Assembly: GCA_002914845.1 (NCBI GenBank)
Contig: JXTC01000234.1
Location: 168,151 to 232,150, forward strand
Source of the DNA: Trema orientale
Taxonomy: Eukaryota; Streptophyta; Magnoliopsida; Rosales; Cannabaceae
DNA length: 64,000 nt
Reading direction: 5' to 3'
A model generated the notes under the pieces. It made no database searches, was not told the origin of the DNA, and saw only the letters and a program-made list of their open reading frames with translations. Within the stretch, counting starts at the first letter, position 1; each line of letters opens with the position of its first letter. Positions 49,021 to 61,980 of this stretch are shown here, one piece after another. The translations under genes and the position numbers were made by a program.

Positions 49021-51260
49021 ATCAACAGCTTATATGTGTGTATGTTTGTGTATATGTATATACAGATACATACTTTTATATAAATGTACATACACCAGTT
49101 TTTGGAAATAAAAAAAGAACATAAGTATTTTCATACTTATTTTTTAAAAAAAAAAAATTTGCAAACAATCTTTCTTAATAGAAAAAAAAAAGGCTGCCAA
49201 ACAAGCTTTCAAAAGAAAATTTTCCTATTCTCTATTTTAAAAAACAAAATTAAATCCAAGCAAGTACGTTTTCTATTTTTATTCGTAAAAATGAAAAAAG
49301 TGAAGGAGATTTTCTCAAATAATATTCTAAAAGTACTTTCAACCTTCTTTTCACTTCTAAAAATAAAAAACATAATATTCTAAGGTAAACCGTAAGAACT
49401 AAAATTTAGAGTTGAGTTAGATGCTAAAAATGCACTCTCCTAGAAAGTAATACGAAACCTAATTTGCAAAGAAGAAAAAGAAAAGAAGTTGTAAGAAGAC
49501 AATTTAGCTCCATATATTTTGAAAATAGTTTCATAAAAGGAAAATAATAAAACATTAATTTCTTTACAGATTTTTCAAATTTATTACTAAAGTATATTTG
49601 TCTTAGGTTGTGTTTAGTGTGGAGTATTTGTTGAAGGATGGAGTAGCAGAAGTAGAGGTAAAATCCACTATTTTGTAAAAGAAATTGTGGAAGAAAGAGG
49701 AATAAGGGATCACAAGGTCATTTAGACCCACCAAATTAAATCTGTCCCTCCTTGGAAGGATGACAACATAAAAGGTGATAACAAAATTACCCTCCAAAGT
49801 AACAAATATATTTTTTTAATGTAGCAATTATGCATTTAAATATCTATCAACCATTTTAACTCTCCTTCTAATACCAAGTAATATAAAGGAGAACTACCGT
49901 CATCTTCATCCCTCACTCTTCCTCTCTTACTAAATCTTTCCCTCCTACCAAACTTTAACATCTGTAAGATGTTTTATTTCTTTTATTGAGATAGGATATT
50001 TAAATCTTTGACATAGGACGACGAATTGTTGTAAAAAAAAAAAATTAATCTCAGCTAGAGTAAAATTATAATGTAAAGCTCATTTAATTTATATCTATCT
50101 CATTTAATTTATATCTATATATCCATGAAAGTAAGGTAAAAAAAAAAAAGATTTATGTGAATTTTTATTTATTTTTTTGCAAGAAAGGAATTAAGCAAAC
50201 TTATCAATTTTGTTTAAAGCTATTTTTGTTAAAATAAGTTATTTATTTCTTCTAACTAAAAATAGACCCCTCTAATTGATGAAAATGCCAAAATGCTCCT
50301 ATATAATGTAACGCGTGATTTTGACCATGTCATATAATACATGACAATAGAACAAGCTTAAAAGTACGTGGTTCTAATTTTTCAAGGAAAAAAAAAATGT
50401 GTAATTTTCATTTTACAAGCTGGAAAAAGGTTACTCAGCCCAAAGAAACTCTCTTCCAACCTCCCCCCTCCCCCCTCCCCCCCTCCTTGGTTTCTATCTC
50501 CTTAGTGAGAGCTGCTGTGAAAGTTGAATCCTTGATTAAATTATTTTAACTGGAGTAACTTTTTAATTTAAGATTAATGAAAGTGAAAAATAAAAAGTAT
50601 CAATATTGACTATTTAATTAATGAGGTTAATTTTTTTGAAGGATAATAACGTCGTTATTATTTTTCTTTATTTGAGAAGTGGGTATTTAGACTCAAGATC
50701 TACATACAATTAAAAGCAAGTATGGTTACTGTTAAACTATGAATGACCTCTTAAAGGATTATTATTTAGATTATTAATAGGAGCATTTACATAAATACAG
50801 GCTTAGAATGCCCAAAATTGAAATATTAGAATGGTCTAATTCATTAGAAAAATTCTGGACTGATTATTATAAGTAACTTGACTAGTTATTTCAAGTATCT
50901 TTGATATATTCAGGTTTTGAAGAGATAACCTAACTATTTACCTTAATTAACCCCTTTAGTAGTGAAAAGTTGTATTATTCCAAATTAAGTGGTAAAAAAA
51001 ATATCATTTTTTAATTTAAATCCGAGATATTTCAAAAAAAAACCCAAAAAAAAAAAATGGCAGGGCGTTATTTTTCCTAATGTTAATAAGTTTGAAATAG
51101 ATTTGTTGGGTACTATTGCTTATATTAGTAGTTAACATTGTAATCTGTATCAGGGAAAACTAAGTAGATGTCCAAGTCTTTAAATTATCTTAAATAGATG
51201 TCCAGTTTTTAGATTTTATAGCTAGATGTCTATTTCTTCAAAATGTTAAGCTGAGGTGTA
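49021..51260. other. No gene seen; possible hAT-like MITE at about 49605-49975
   Basis: Very AT-rich. 49605-49975 begins GGTTGTGTTTAGTGTGGAG and ends with CCTCCTACCAAACTTTAAC, which resembles weak hAT-MITE ends; I could not confirm it. 50091-50117 repeats CTCATTTAATTTATATCTAT. A C tract is listed separately. Confidence 0.4.
50461..50488 (-). repeat. C-rich tract, G-quadruplex-capable on the minus strand
   Basis: CTCCCCCCTCCCCCCTCCCC and the following CCCTCC give three runs of six to seven C separated by single T. On - this is G6AG6AG7-type sequence that can supply four or more G-triplets. It is unusual in such AT-rich surroundings. Confidence 0.85.
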
Positions 51261-51385
51261 CATTGCTTTTACACTTTTGTCGTTTCTTTAATATCTTAAT
51301 TTGTTTGCTTTTCACAAATTTTTTTTCTTGTTCGTTCTCTCTCTCTATCTTAATTTTTTTTTTGTTTTTCACAATTTGTTTTCCT

Positions 51386-51388
<3 letters not shown>

Positions 51389-51441
<53 letters not shown>
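51389..51441. repeat. (CT)n microsatellite
   Basis: About 26 CT units, followed by shorter CT runs to 51520. It lies upstream of the second MULE's transposase remnant and could be its pyrimidine-rich leader. Frames across it (Ser-Leu or Arg-Glu repeats) are artefacts. Confidence 0.9.
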
Positions 51442-51444
<3 letters not shown>

Positions 51445-52819
51445 CCTCAATCTCTTGCATATTCTCTCTCTTTCCTTTTCTCTTTTTCTCTCTCACTCAC
51501 TCTCTCTCTCTCTCTCTCTTTCATATTCTGGTGGTGTTTTATTTTTTTTAGGCAGCTGCTTTCTTCTCTGGTAGTGCTAAATATATTGATCGATTTATTG
51601 AGGCATTTGTATTATTTGAATTTTCATTTGACTTTTTTCTAGGTTAATTTTTTGATTGAATTGGGGATTTTGATTTTTATTGGTAATATGTATTGCTATT
51701 ATAGTTAATTTTCTGTGTAATATTGTTTTAGCTAGTGATCAATAATGATTCGTTTATTTTTTATGTTTTTTTAAGTCTTTTTTTCTTGTTTGGAAATTTT
51801 TTCCAATTTGATTAATATATTTTTGGATCTAGTATATATAATTTGTATGCTGGTATATAGAAATATTATTTTCTGGTTTGTGTATGTCGTATATACCTAG
51901 TTTACAATCTTATATATAATGAATTAAATATTATATACCAGTTTTTATTTTCATGTCTCATGAGTTTGTGTTTTTGGAGTTCAACATTATATATACAGAG
52001 TTGAAAATCCTATATACTATGTAGTAATTATTACGTACCATTTGCACCCTTCAAGAATATTAATAATTATTGTCTCTATTTTTATACTTTAAGCTTATAT
52101 ATACATAGTCATATATCATATCTACTAGATAGTCATTTTGCCTACTATTTTTCATAGGGAATATTTATATATATATATACCATTTTTTATTTATATTGTT
52201 AATTTGTTTTTCTATTATAATTAATACATGTGGTGCTATATGGAATTTCTATCATGTGGTTATTGTTGTTGTGGTGGTATATGGGATATGTTATGATTCA
52301 AAATATGGTTTACATACATATATACCGTGAACCTAGTATATATTTTTTTCCAGTATTAGTGCATATTCATCTTGCACGTAAAATGATAGTAAGTTGCTAT
52401 TCTTTTCTATTTGTTATTTTTTAGGACTTGGTATATAGAATTTTTGCTTCTGTATATAAATATATTAACGTGAAAGATAATGATATATATAAGATCCAGT
52501 AATGCTTTATATCAATTGATTTTAGTCGATGTTGTAATTTCTTTTGGTTTTCCCTTTTTTTTTTTTTTTTGTGCTAATGAGGTGTATACAGTTAATTTCA
52601 GTTATGTTGGTCTTCATGCATTTGTTTGTTTACTGTTTTTTAGGATTTAGTATATAGAAAATTTTCTTTTAATTTATAATTTTATTAACATGGTAGATAA
52701 TAATATATACCAGATTCAGTAATGTCTTTTATCAATTAATTTTAGTAGATGCAGTAATAAGTATTGGTCTTTTTTTATTTTCGTTTTTTTTTTCATTATG
52801 TTAATCAGGCTTATATAAT
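51442..52819 (+). other. 5' part of the second MULE: leader/intron-like, no DDE core
   Basis: T-rich DNA repeating GGTATATAGAAATTTT and similar words as in the first MULE (51840-51900, 52225-52290, 52430-52460, 52650-52700). No transposase core frame is found here, so this copy appears internally shortened before its SWIM exon. Confidence 0.5.
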
Positions 52820-53250
52820 CGGCTTCCATATATATCAAGTTCGTGATACCAATTCAGAGTTCATTATTCAATTAATGCAATATTGTTGCAGTTGTGGGAA
52901 GTGGAATTTTGACAGCATTCTGTGTTTTCATATTTGTGATGTAGTTAGCAAGTTCAACTTGAATTACTACAACTATGTTTCTCGTTTTTTCAAGAACTCA
53001 GATTTTGAGCTTGCCTATAGCGAGATATTAATCTAGTTAGAAGTCAAGCGGATTTGATGTTTCAGATTATGTTAAAGTGCAAGTTATGCTCCCTCAGATT
53101 ATTGAGAAACCCGGTGTCAGAAGGCCAAAAAAGAAAAGATATCTCTCAAAGGATGAGCTCAAGAACAAAAAACAAGTGAAGTATGGTCGATGCTAGTAAT
53201 ACAGCCACAATCTGAAAACTTGCAGAAATCTAATTCTAGCTAAATTACAC
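52820..53250 (+). pseudogene. MULE transposase SWIM exon, second copy
   Basis: It reads FHIYQVRDTNSEFIIQLMQ, CCSCGKWNFDSILCFHICDVV and SKFNLNYYNYVSRFFKNSD, then after an interruption VRRPKKKRYLSKDELK and a degraded zinc knuckle. It is collinear with 870-1335. SWIM ligands remain, but the frame is interrupted before the knuckle and the knuckle itself has a stop, so it is non-functional. Confidence 0.8.
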
Positions 53251-54364
53251 ATTATGAAGAAGATAAAAAGTCATTCAGAGTATTAGATTATTGTTGATCT
53301 GACTTGTAGTTGGTCTTATTTTCAAGGAGGTTCTTTTTTTTCCCCATATTTTGAGTATATATATATATTTTGTCTTGATATATGAAATTTTTATCCTTGT
53401 ATATGGAAGTTTTGTCTTCGTGTTACCAGATTTAGACTTGAGGTTTTTGATATTTTATCATTTTCCTTTATTGGTGTTGTTATACTTTCAGGTACATTGT
53501 TTTATCATTTTGGCATATGAAAATTGTTTCTTGTTATATGAGTTTATATATTGATGACATCTCAATGAGTTTCTTCTTGTTGTTGATATTTTTTTTTTGT
53601 TTTTATTGTATCTTTAGGTATTAATAAGTTTGTTATACTAAAATATTTCAATTTTAGTCAATTTAGTTCATGGAAATTTTCTTATTTGAGGAAATTTTTT
53701 ATATATCTTATTATAGTATATAAAGATACTCAGTTGATATTCTTATAAACTAAGAGCAAAAAATAATCTCCCATCTCCTAAGATGGCGCATATGTTGTTA
53801 TAATATATAAACATATATATGTAGTCATATTGTTATGAACTAAGTGCAAAAACATATATACTCAGTTTCTGTTTATTTTCCTGTACCTTAGTGGACATAT
53901 GCTGTTGTGTTTGAATATATATACCTAGTTCAAGTTCTTATGAATCATAAAGAAAAACTTCTCTACTTAGTTCAATATATTATATATCATATAGAAAATC
54001 ATATTTTTATGAACCATGAATCAATAAGTAAAACTTTTGTACCATTTCTGCATTTTTTTCAAATTCTTATTCATTAAGAAACACTTGTTTTATAATACAA
54101 TATTTATTTATTTATTTATTTTGATAGTTTATCATTATATGTACTTAGTTCATATTCATATATACTAAGGATGAATTTTGTATCTACCACTCTTCCACTG
54201 ATTGTGATCATAATTAATCATACAAAATATAGGAATAATAATTAACAAATGATAATCATTGTATGAAAAACATAACCTTTGTCATTTAAAATACAATACA
54301 AGTAATGTTAACTAAACTTACAAATATTTATCATAATCTCTTCTGATTTCTACTTCTCTGTCTC
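53251..54364. other. Spacer between the convergent genes of the second MULE
   Basis: AT-rich, with GGTATATGAA-type words near 53340-53550 on + and, past about 53900, words of the opposite sense (TATGAACCAT). The switch falls between the two convergent gene remnants, as in the first MULE. Confidence 0.5.
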
Positions 54365-54535
54365 TTTATCGGTACGATAATTTCTTTTCCTTTTGTCCAT
54401 CGGCCAATGGTAATACCCTGTAGCCAATTTTTGTCCGAAAAACTTCATCTTGTCTTGAGATACTTATCTTATGCTCACATTTATCATAAGTGCTTCAGTC
54501 CATTTGATGCCAAATATGCCATAATCAGCTCTGTT
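54365..54535 (-). pseudogene. End of the ULP1-like peptidase gene, second copy, catalytic Cys lost
   Basis: On - it reads ADYGIFGIKWTEALMINVSI, a stop, then VSQDKMKFFGQKLATGYYHW. It aligns with SDCGMFVIKRAEALMMDVDV and QDKMAFFRQKMVVELYHW at 2821-2690. The codon matching the catalytic Cys is TAT (Tyr) at 54521-54523. With the stop codon this copy is dead. Confidence 0.75.
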
Positions 54536-56647
54536 TTAGAAGGAAAAAACATATATATATTTACCAGTTATACAGCAAGTACAAAATCATATATATCACT
54601 AAACAAATTTTATGAACCATTTCAGTTTTCTAAATTTTCTATTCTTACCCATTTGTTTGTGTTTCTAGATCTTCAACAAAATCTTCTTATTTATTTCTGA
54701 TTTGCCGAATTACAAGGTGATATAATAACTAAGGAATGCTATTCATCACCTTGACATCTAAAAGGTGTCCAAAAATACTCTTTTGAAATTCTTCTTTTTG
54801 GTAGTACTTAGTTTTTTTCGCATATCCTCCAACATACTTATTCTCGATTGTACTTGTACCCAGTGTTGTCAAGACCATTCATTTTCTAGTACTAATTACG
54901 CCATTATCTACCTGCAATTCATCGTAGAAAATCGTTATACGTACAAAAAATGATAAACTAATTATATTTAGTATATATACAGCAACTAGAGTTGTATGAG
55001 CCATAAGGAAAAAAAAATAAACCAAGCACAGAAATATAAGTATTATAAGTCATTTGTATATATATATGATTAGATGAACATAACTGCTTTTAATATGAGC
55101 CTTGTACATTATTTTAGCATATATATTTATATATATATTTATAAAAACTATGGGACATATTATTAATATAGTTAAAAAATTTATCTACCATAATATGAAA
55201 AATATATACCACATAGCAACTTGTATCTGTCAAAGTCATAATTTTATTTACCAAAAAACCAAGATGTCTACATAACCAAAAAATTCAAACAACTGATAAA
55301 CAGTTGCACATCAATAAACAGTTTTGAGAAATGACAATTTACACAAAAATTATAATTAAAAAATTTAATTCTTTTGTAAGATACTCAAATACAGGGCAAA
55401 AATGTGGTCAATGACTTTAAAAACAAAGATACATAAAGACAAATGCAAAGACCAAGCCTTAATGAAGACTTTACTTTGGGTATAATTTATTCAGCAAGAA
55501 GACAGGCTGGCATGTGCCATGCTTTAAACTCACAACACCACAAAAACTTCTCTGGTTTATACCCTTTAAATAAAGATGCATATCATACTTATAAATACAT
55601 AGATATAAACCCCATAACCTATCATTACCTTATCATTCCTTCCCTTGTTCTCCCGTCTAAACAACCAACTTTTCTTATCTCATTAAACAAAAAAGTCCAT
55701 AGTCTTCTTTTTTTTTTCTTCTTTTTTTTTTTTTAAATGGAGACATAGTAATACTAGAGTGAAAAGAAAAAGGGACAATACTGTGATAGAATATAGTAGT
55801 AATCAATATTACATTCTAAAAAATTCTTGTAGGTTCTCTCAAGTGTCAAGATGTTAGTTATAAGATATTCATGTTATAGGCAATTCTTGTACCAGTTCAT
55901 GCTCATGCTTTTGATGACTAACTGATGTTTATATTTCTCTTGCCTGAAAGTTTACAATAATATGTTGATATCCCAACTCACATCCAAATCTACCTAGAAA
56001 CACGACTCACATCAAATCTTCCATCAAAGATCAAAACTATATAACATGGGAATATACCTAGTTTATGAAGCTATTAATTTCCACGTATGATCTACCAGAA
56101 CCAACTATTTATCTACCAAAACTAATTCTTTAAAAGACATAAACATATATACTAAGTTTAGATAATAATCTTCCTCAACTAATACTAAATTGATAGATTT
56201 TTTCTTTCTGGCGTTTTATCAAATACTTAATATGCACTACTCTAGTCTATACATTTACCATAAAACAACGAAAAGCCTATTTCTAACAAAACTATTTGAT
56301 CAAAAATGAATACTAATTTATATATACACTCAATCCGAAATCAAATGAAATCAACCATATCTAAAGCCTTTAACCCAAATGAAAGAAAATATAGAGAAAT
56401 CACCTAAATCTGAGACAATACATGATGACATATATATATATACACACTAGTATGAACCAAATCAAGATAAAATAGAACATCTATTATAACATAAGGTAAA
56501 TCTTAGTTGAGACAATGCTAATTTACAGCTTCATATTATAAGATTAAAGCAGAAGATTCGGTCAAATATTTTTTTTTTAATTTCTTACTATTCATAATTA
56601 AAGTAAAGAATTACTTCTTATTGAAAATTCAATTTTTACTTCATAAC
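54536..56647. other. Remnant introns of the second MULE, no exon recognised
   Basis: AT-rich with CTACCA and TATGAACC words (54540-54610, 55180-55260, 56080-56160). 54700-54910 has a slightly more gene-like composition that may be an eroded exon. 55440-55740 has a 97-codon frame on + that I do not recognise. Confidence 0.45.
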
Positions 56648-59050
56648 TGTAATAACTCTCGAAATAAAATTTAAATTCATACACTCCATAAAAATAAAAC
56701 ACTCTCAATCTTGGTCCAAAAATAAATACTTATTAAAAATAAAATATAAGGTCGTTTAAAAACATTTGACTACTATTTGGGATCCTGCTGCCACCAACCA
56801 ATCTCCATTAAAATTTAATGCTCATCTAGAAAATTTAAATAAATAGAATGAGCTTGCGCTCACTAAGCAAATCTCATGCATGTAGTGAATGACATGTTAC
56901 GTGAATAGTGCACTTTAAGAACCATAACTATGTATCCTCTTCTTTGAAAATATTTTTAGTTTATAAACATTGTCATTTCATAAAACGTTTATATTTGCGC
57001 TCATCATAGTACAATGCCAAGTCTATCAGAAGTGATGGGCCATAAACATGGTATCATGACAAGTATATGTGACCTTATATCTATTCGGATCCTATATAGA
57101 TATCATACTATAATGATTAATATTGCAGTTACACTTTCATTCTTAACATGGTGACTGTAGGTCATTCATTCCGGTGCCCATACTCATTTCGAGAACTTAA
57201 TACACACTTAAAGAAAATATTATTCTTTGAAATATAATTTTGGATATATAGTACCTTTAAAATCATTAATTAAAAATCATAATAAATTTTTTTTTTTCAT
57301 GCATTTCATGCAATACTTGTACATGCTCAGGATTCATACTTAATTTGAATACTAAAATGCAAGAGCATATAATAACATATTATAATGATCATCATAACAC
57401 ATAATAGTACATAATTACATGTAAACATATAGGGTGAGATTTACTTACTTTAGGTCTCTAGAAAAAGTTTTTGTGCTTATAATAAAATACTACACGCTCG
57501 ACTTTATTATAACCTCGTGCTTTTTTTTAGCTTTTTTGATTATTATTCATGCAATAATATTCATTCTATATATTAATACATGTTATTTGTTCATAAGAAA
57601 CATATTTATGCATTTAAAAATACGTACAATATATAATCATAAAATTACGTTTTATAACGTAACCAAAACCTATAAAATTTCAACGAGTAATACATACTTA
57701 AAGAATTATATATTTTATTATAAACTTATAACTAATCTGAAATTTTATAGAAATCGTAATAACATATAAATAAAGCTACAGAAAATCATTTAGAATTTAT
57801 TAACAGGATTTAACATACTTTTTATAATTTCTAATCTAAGGTTTGTAATCTGATAAAATTGTTTAAATTTGCGACCATCAATCAAAATCTAAATTTTACG
57901 AATCTTTTTGTTAATTAAAAATGTAATAATAAAAAAAAAGCTATAGAAAATTATTTAGGATTTATTAATTACATTTAGCATATTTTTTCTAATTTCTAAT
58001 ATGTAATCTGAAATCTAATAAAACTGTTAAAGCTGCAACCATCAGTTACTTCTTGAATTTTCTGGAATTATTTGTATGTCCAAAAATCTTGATATTTTAA
58101 AGAAACATCTATAACATACTATCACACATGGACATATATCGGGTATACCAAATTATATTTTTTCATAGTACGTTAAAGTCTTAATATTATCCCTTAGAAT
58201 TCCTGATGACACTTAACTTACAAAACTATATGTTATTTCGAAAATTAAAATTAATTATAGACATTTCTAAAAATCATGAAAATATTTTAATACCTTATGA
58301 CACATATATTAGTGTCCAGTAAAAGTTTAAAGTCTAAATAAAATTAATAGGATGAAGTTTGAACAATATCATCTTGGACAAACAAAACTACCAGATTTAC
58401 TGATTTTAAAAACAGTATGTAATGAAAGTTTTATTATAATTCGAAATTAACTAATAACACCACAAAACTTTTCAAAATCATAATCTAACATATATTTAAA
58501 CATGTCTTAAAAATTTTACTTCAAAATAATAATATTTACCCTCTGAAATAATATAGTAAATATGATAAAATTTATCTATCAGCTTTTCTTACGTAACAAC
58601 CAGCATATATTTAAAGATTTATGTAAAAATACTGAGCAAGATATGAAGCTAAAAATTTTCAGATATCAAGTAGACATATAGAATGTAATAACATAAAACT
58701 TTCAAATTTAAATAAAATTTCTATTTAAATAAAATTTCTAACTCCTAATAACATAGGTTGAAATTAAATCTAATAGCAGTAAACTATAATTTTGAGAGAA
58801 AATAAAGTTCTAAGAATTACTTTCAATATTTATCCAATGCAAGGTAGATGCTTAAAATTTGGTGTTATTACTTCATGAATTCATTACTCACGAAGCTATA
58901 TGTACAGGCTTTAGGCAATATACTTAGTATCAGAGAAAGGAGACAATGAATGATGAAGATAGGAGAATGACTAACCTACTTCGGTGGGTTTTCACTTCTA
59001 ATAACTTCAATATATAACATATTATATAATAGAAATAATAGTAATAGTAT
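56648..59050 (-). mobile_element. LTR-like block (family E), reverse orientation, edges uncertain
   Basis: It starts TGTAATAACTCTCG on +. It carries GAATGAGCTTGCGCTCACTAAG near 56848-56869, the reverse-sense near-palindrome seen in the other LTRs. Its 57830-58850 part matches the reverse complement of about 63060-63720 in patches (GTAATTCTTAGAACT; AAATTCAACC; GCAACTTTAATAATTTTAT-like). It is an old gypsy LTR fossil. Confidence 0.45.
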
Positions 59051-59973
59051 AAAATACATGTCATGATAGTTGGCAATTACATGTTCTCATGGCTAGGAGT
59101 GGAAAGTAGAGATAAAAAAGTGATGAGAAATAAACTTATCACATTTGTTATCAACCCTACAATGTTGGTCTTTTAATTAATAAAAATGAATAAGACAAGA
59201 GTCTCCCCACATGATAATCATTAATTAAGAAATGGATGGTAGTGAGACGTGTATGTCCACTCCACATGTTAGCCATTGACAAAAGAAACAGTAATAATAA
59301 TACTAATAGTAACAATAAAAGTTGTATAATTCGTTGCCAACTTAGCAAAGTTAGCTATTCATCTTCTTTTTTTATATAGTAATTTAACATTACTTATAAT
59401 TAATACACATATAGATATGTATAATATAAGAATGATATATATATTAACTATTGTATTCTCATATGTTTGAATAAGAAAATCAATAGTAATTATTACATTA
59501 ACCTATTAAGATTTCAATATTAAACCTAATTAATCAAACAATCAACATATTAAACAATAATCATATGCATGAATTTAGAATAAATGTTAATTTTTTATCT
59601 CTTATTAGGCACGTGTGGTCCAACTTAGCTTTAATGTGTGTATTCCACTGCAACATATCTACAAAAGTTGTTAGTGTATAACTATTTTATTTATGTGATT
59701 AAACAAACTAAATACACACAGTAAAATTTTAGACTAGTTAATAAGCTTGATATTACATCCATATCCATAAACTTATATATATACATTTACTTATTAAGAC
59801 GAGTACATATACCTTTGGAGGATTAAAACCCCAGGTTTTTTTTTCTTATTAACCAAAATTTAAACCAAATTTCAGAGAACATCATTAAATCTAACATGCA
59901 TGTTGAAAACGTAATATACAAAGGCATATATACATATATATATTTACATATAGATGACAATCAGATATATAAA
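59051..59973. other. No gene seen (second MULE remainder)
   Basis: AT-rich. 59760-59970 resembles leader/intron of the MULE and continues across the solo LTR into 61539. The last five bases, ATAAA at 59969-59973, are the target-site duplication. Confidence 0.45.
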
Positions 59974-61533
59974 TGTCACGCTCCGATTCACGTGCATGTT
60001 TACATGTTATGTGTAGTAGAGTTTTTATTAGTTCTAAGTTAAATACAGGAGTTAAGCTGGTCATGTAGAGGTTAATGGTTTTATAAGTTTACAAAGAGAC
60101 TAGTGGAAAGATTTCACGTTTTACGAAACAGACTTTTGCAGTTCATTTTTAAGTAATTGAAATTAGTTAAGCTACTGATTGAGGAGTTTAGTAGTGTAAA
60201 CTTTTAAAGATAGACACTATAGTGAAAGACAATATTTTCGACGAAAACTGACAGTTAAGTTTCCAACAATCTGGAGTAGATAAGTTGCTGGCCGCGGAGC
60301 TAGAATGATTTCTAATGTTAAGATCAATCTCTATGGAGAAGTTTGTATTCTCAATTTTCATGTCAAACATTCATATAAATCAAGATATTCAGATGTTGAG
60401 TCAGAAGTGAAGCACGAGGTATTGAATGTAGCATGAGGTTTCAGATACTAAGCTCAAGGTGTAAAATGGGAAAGCATGATGTGTCAAATGAAAGCATGTG
60501 GTAAAATAAAACTAGCTAGGTGTCGAGCATACAGATGACATAAGTGGCGCGAGGTGTCAACAACCTAAACACTGCTTGTGGTCCAGACACGTGGTGCTAG
60601 GTGTCTCAATGAGAGATGCCTTAAGTAATGACCAACATCCTAGCTTGAGGAGCTTGTTGAAACCTATAAATTGGGGCTTGAGAATTAGTTGTTGTAGACA
60701 TTATAAGAGCATAATATGTACAAGTATTTTCTACATGTTATGTGACTTACGTACCTATTTATATGTTCTATGTATATGTATTATGTTATTTATTGAATAG
60801 TGTGCATGGCATATGCATAAGCAATGTTTATGAAAGGAAAGTTTATATGATTTTGAGAAGTTCATATTTTCAAGAAAATGTTACCATTGTATCTAAGTTT
60901 CTAAGTTATGTTGTTTATGAAGTATGATTCCTAGCATAGTGATTGTGCAGAAAAGAGGTGGCGAAATCCCTTGAGGTAGAAAAGACCAAGACAGGGTAAC
61001 TCAAATAAGAGGGAGGTAAAATCCCTTAAAGTTAATTCCAAGACAGGATAAAACTTCAACTGATATTTATTAAGAGGTCTACTGTGTCACTCAGTTAGGA
61101 GTTATGCTTAAAAAAGGGCCCAAAACTATGTTTAAATAAAGTATTTTTAAAAGGAAGTTTATAAAATATTATGTTTTTCAAGAGAAATAGTACAATGGGT
61201 AACAAATCTTTATAGCACGTAAGATTGTTCATATGCATACACCGTCTTTGCTTACTAAGCGTTAGCTCATTATTGTTTTGGTAATGCATGTTTAAGTTGC
61301 ATCAGTAGATTCTTGAAAGTTTGGCTCAACTGCAGTTCCACTCATCCCATGTTATATTTATGTCTCGTTTCTAAATTTTGTATTAAAAATAGATTTCGAA
61401 ATAAAATGCTCATCTCAGTTCTTTTGCTTCTTAATGCTCAATTTTCAAAGAAGTTTTCAGAAGATTAATGTGCCCTAACCTAATTGGTTATGTTTTCAGA
61501 TAAAGTTCGACCAACTAGGTTGGGGGCGTTACA
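59974..61533 (+). mobile_element. Solo LTR of family A, 1560 bp, TSD ATAAA
   Basis: It begins TGTCACGCTCCGATTCACG and ends GGGGGCGTTACA, with ATAAA at 59969-59973 and again at 61534-61538. It is the reference for the family-A LTR: its first half matches 40885-41648 and the minus-strand 21309-20489, its second half 39846-40677 and the minus-strand 22463-21518. A CTTACTAAGCGTTAGCTC near-palindrome lies near 61250. It likely arose by LTR-LTR recombination. Confidence 0.92.
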
Positions 61534-61538
61534 ATAAA

Positions 61539-61980
61539 TGTACCATTTGATGATGAAAATATAACTTTGGTTCTTTATGAATCGGAGTTTTTTCGTTACA
61601 AACTTTAATCTAAGCTTGAAATTGTCTAGATTTTTGTATATATATATATCTTTGATTGTAAATTTTCCTAGTATATCTAATTTTTTACTTATTTTTTTGT
61701 GAGTTTAGGGAGTTGATTTTTGTATAAAAATTACTTTTAGAGAGTATGAAAACTGGAGATTATGGTATCGTGGTTGAAAAAATGAGTGAAAATACATGAA
61801 ACAAAAGACAAAGGGAGGAAAAATAAAATAAAGTGACGGGAAGAGTAAGAAAGATAGGGAAAATGGAGAAAATGGGTAAGAAAGTGGGTTCTGAGGGCTT
61901 CAGGGATAGTTTGGAGATAAGATTTCTAATGGGTAGTGGGTTAGACATTTTGTAAACCCCGAAAAAAAAAACCCTAGACA
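61539..61980 (-). mobile_element. Terminal part of the second MULE
   Basis: It starts TGTACCATTTGATGATGA and has a purine-rich tract (61740-61900, GAAAAAATGAGTGAAAA, GGGAAAATGGAGAAAATGGG). It is comparable with 29270-29640 at the end of the first MULE. Exact terminal repeats were not identified. Confidence 0.45.

Noticed and set aside
49605-49975. hAT-type MITE
   Set aside because: Ends resemble such elements (GTTGTGTTTAG / CTACCAAACTTT), but the inverted match is weak and no 8-bp duplication was found; mentioned only as a possibility.
51238-51642. Arg-Glu and Ser-Leu repeat frames
   Set aside because: They translate the CT microsatellite in different frames.
57434-57769. 111-codon Ile/Phe/Tyr-rich frame
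   Set aside because: Composition follows the AT-rich LTR sequence; no start context or domain.
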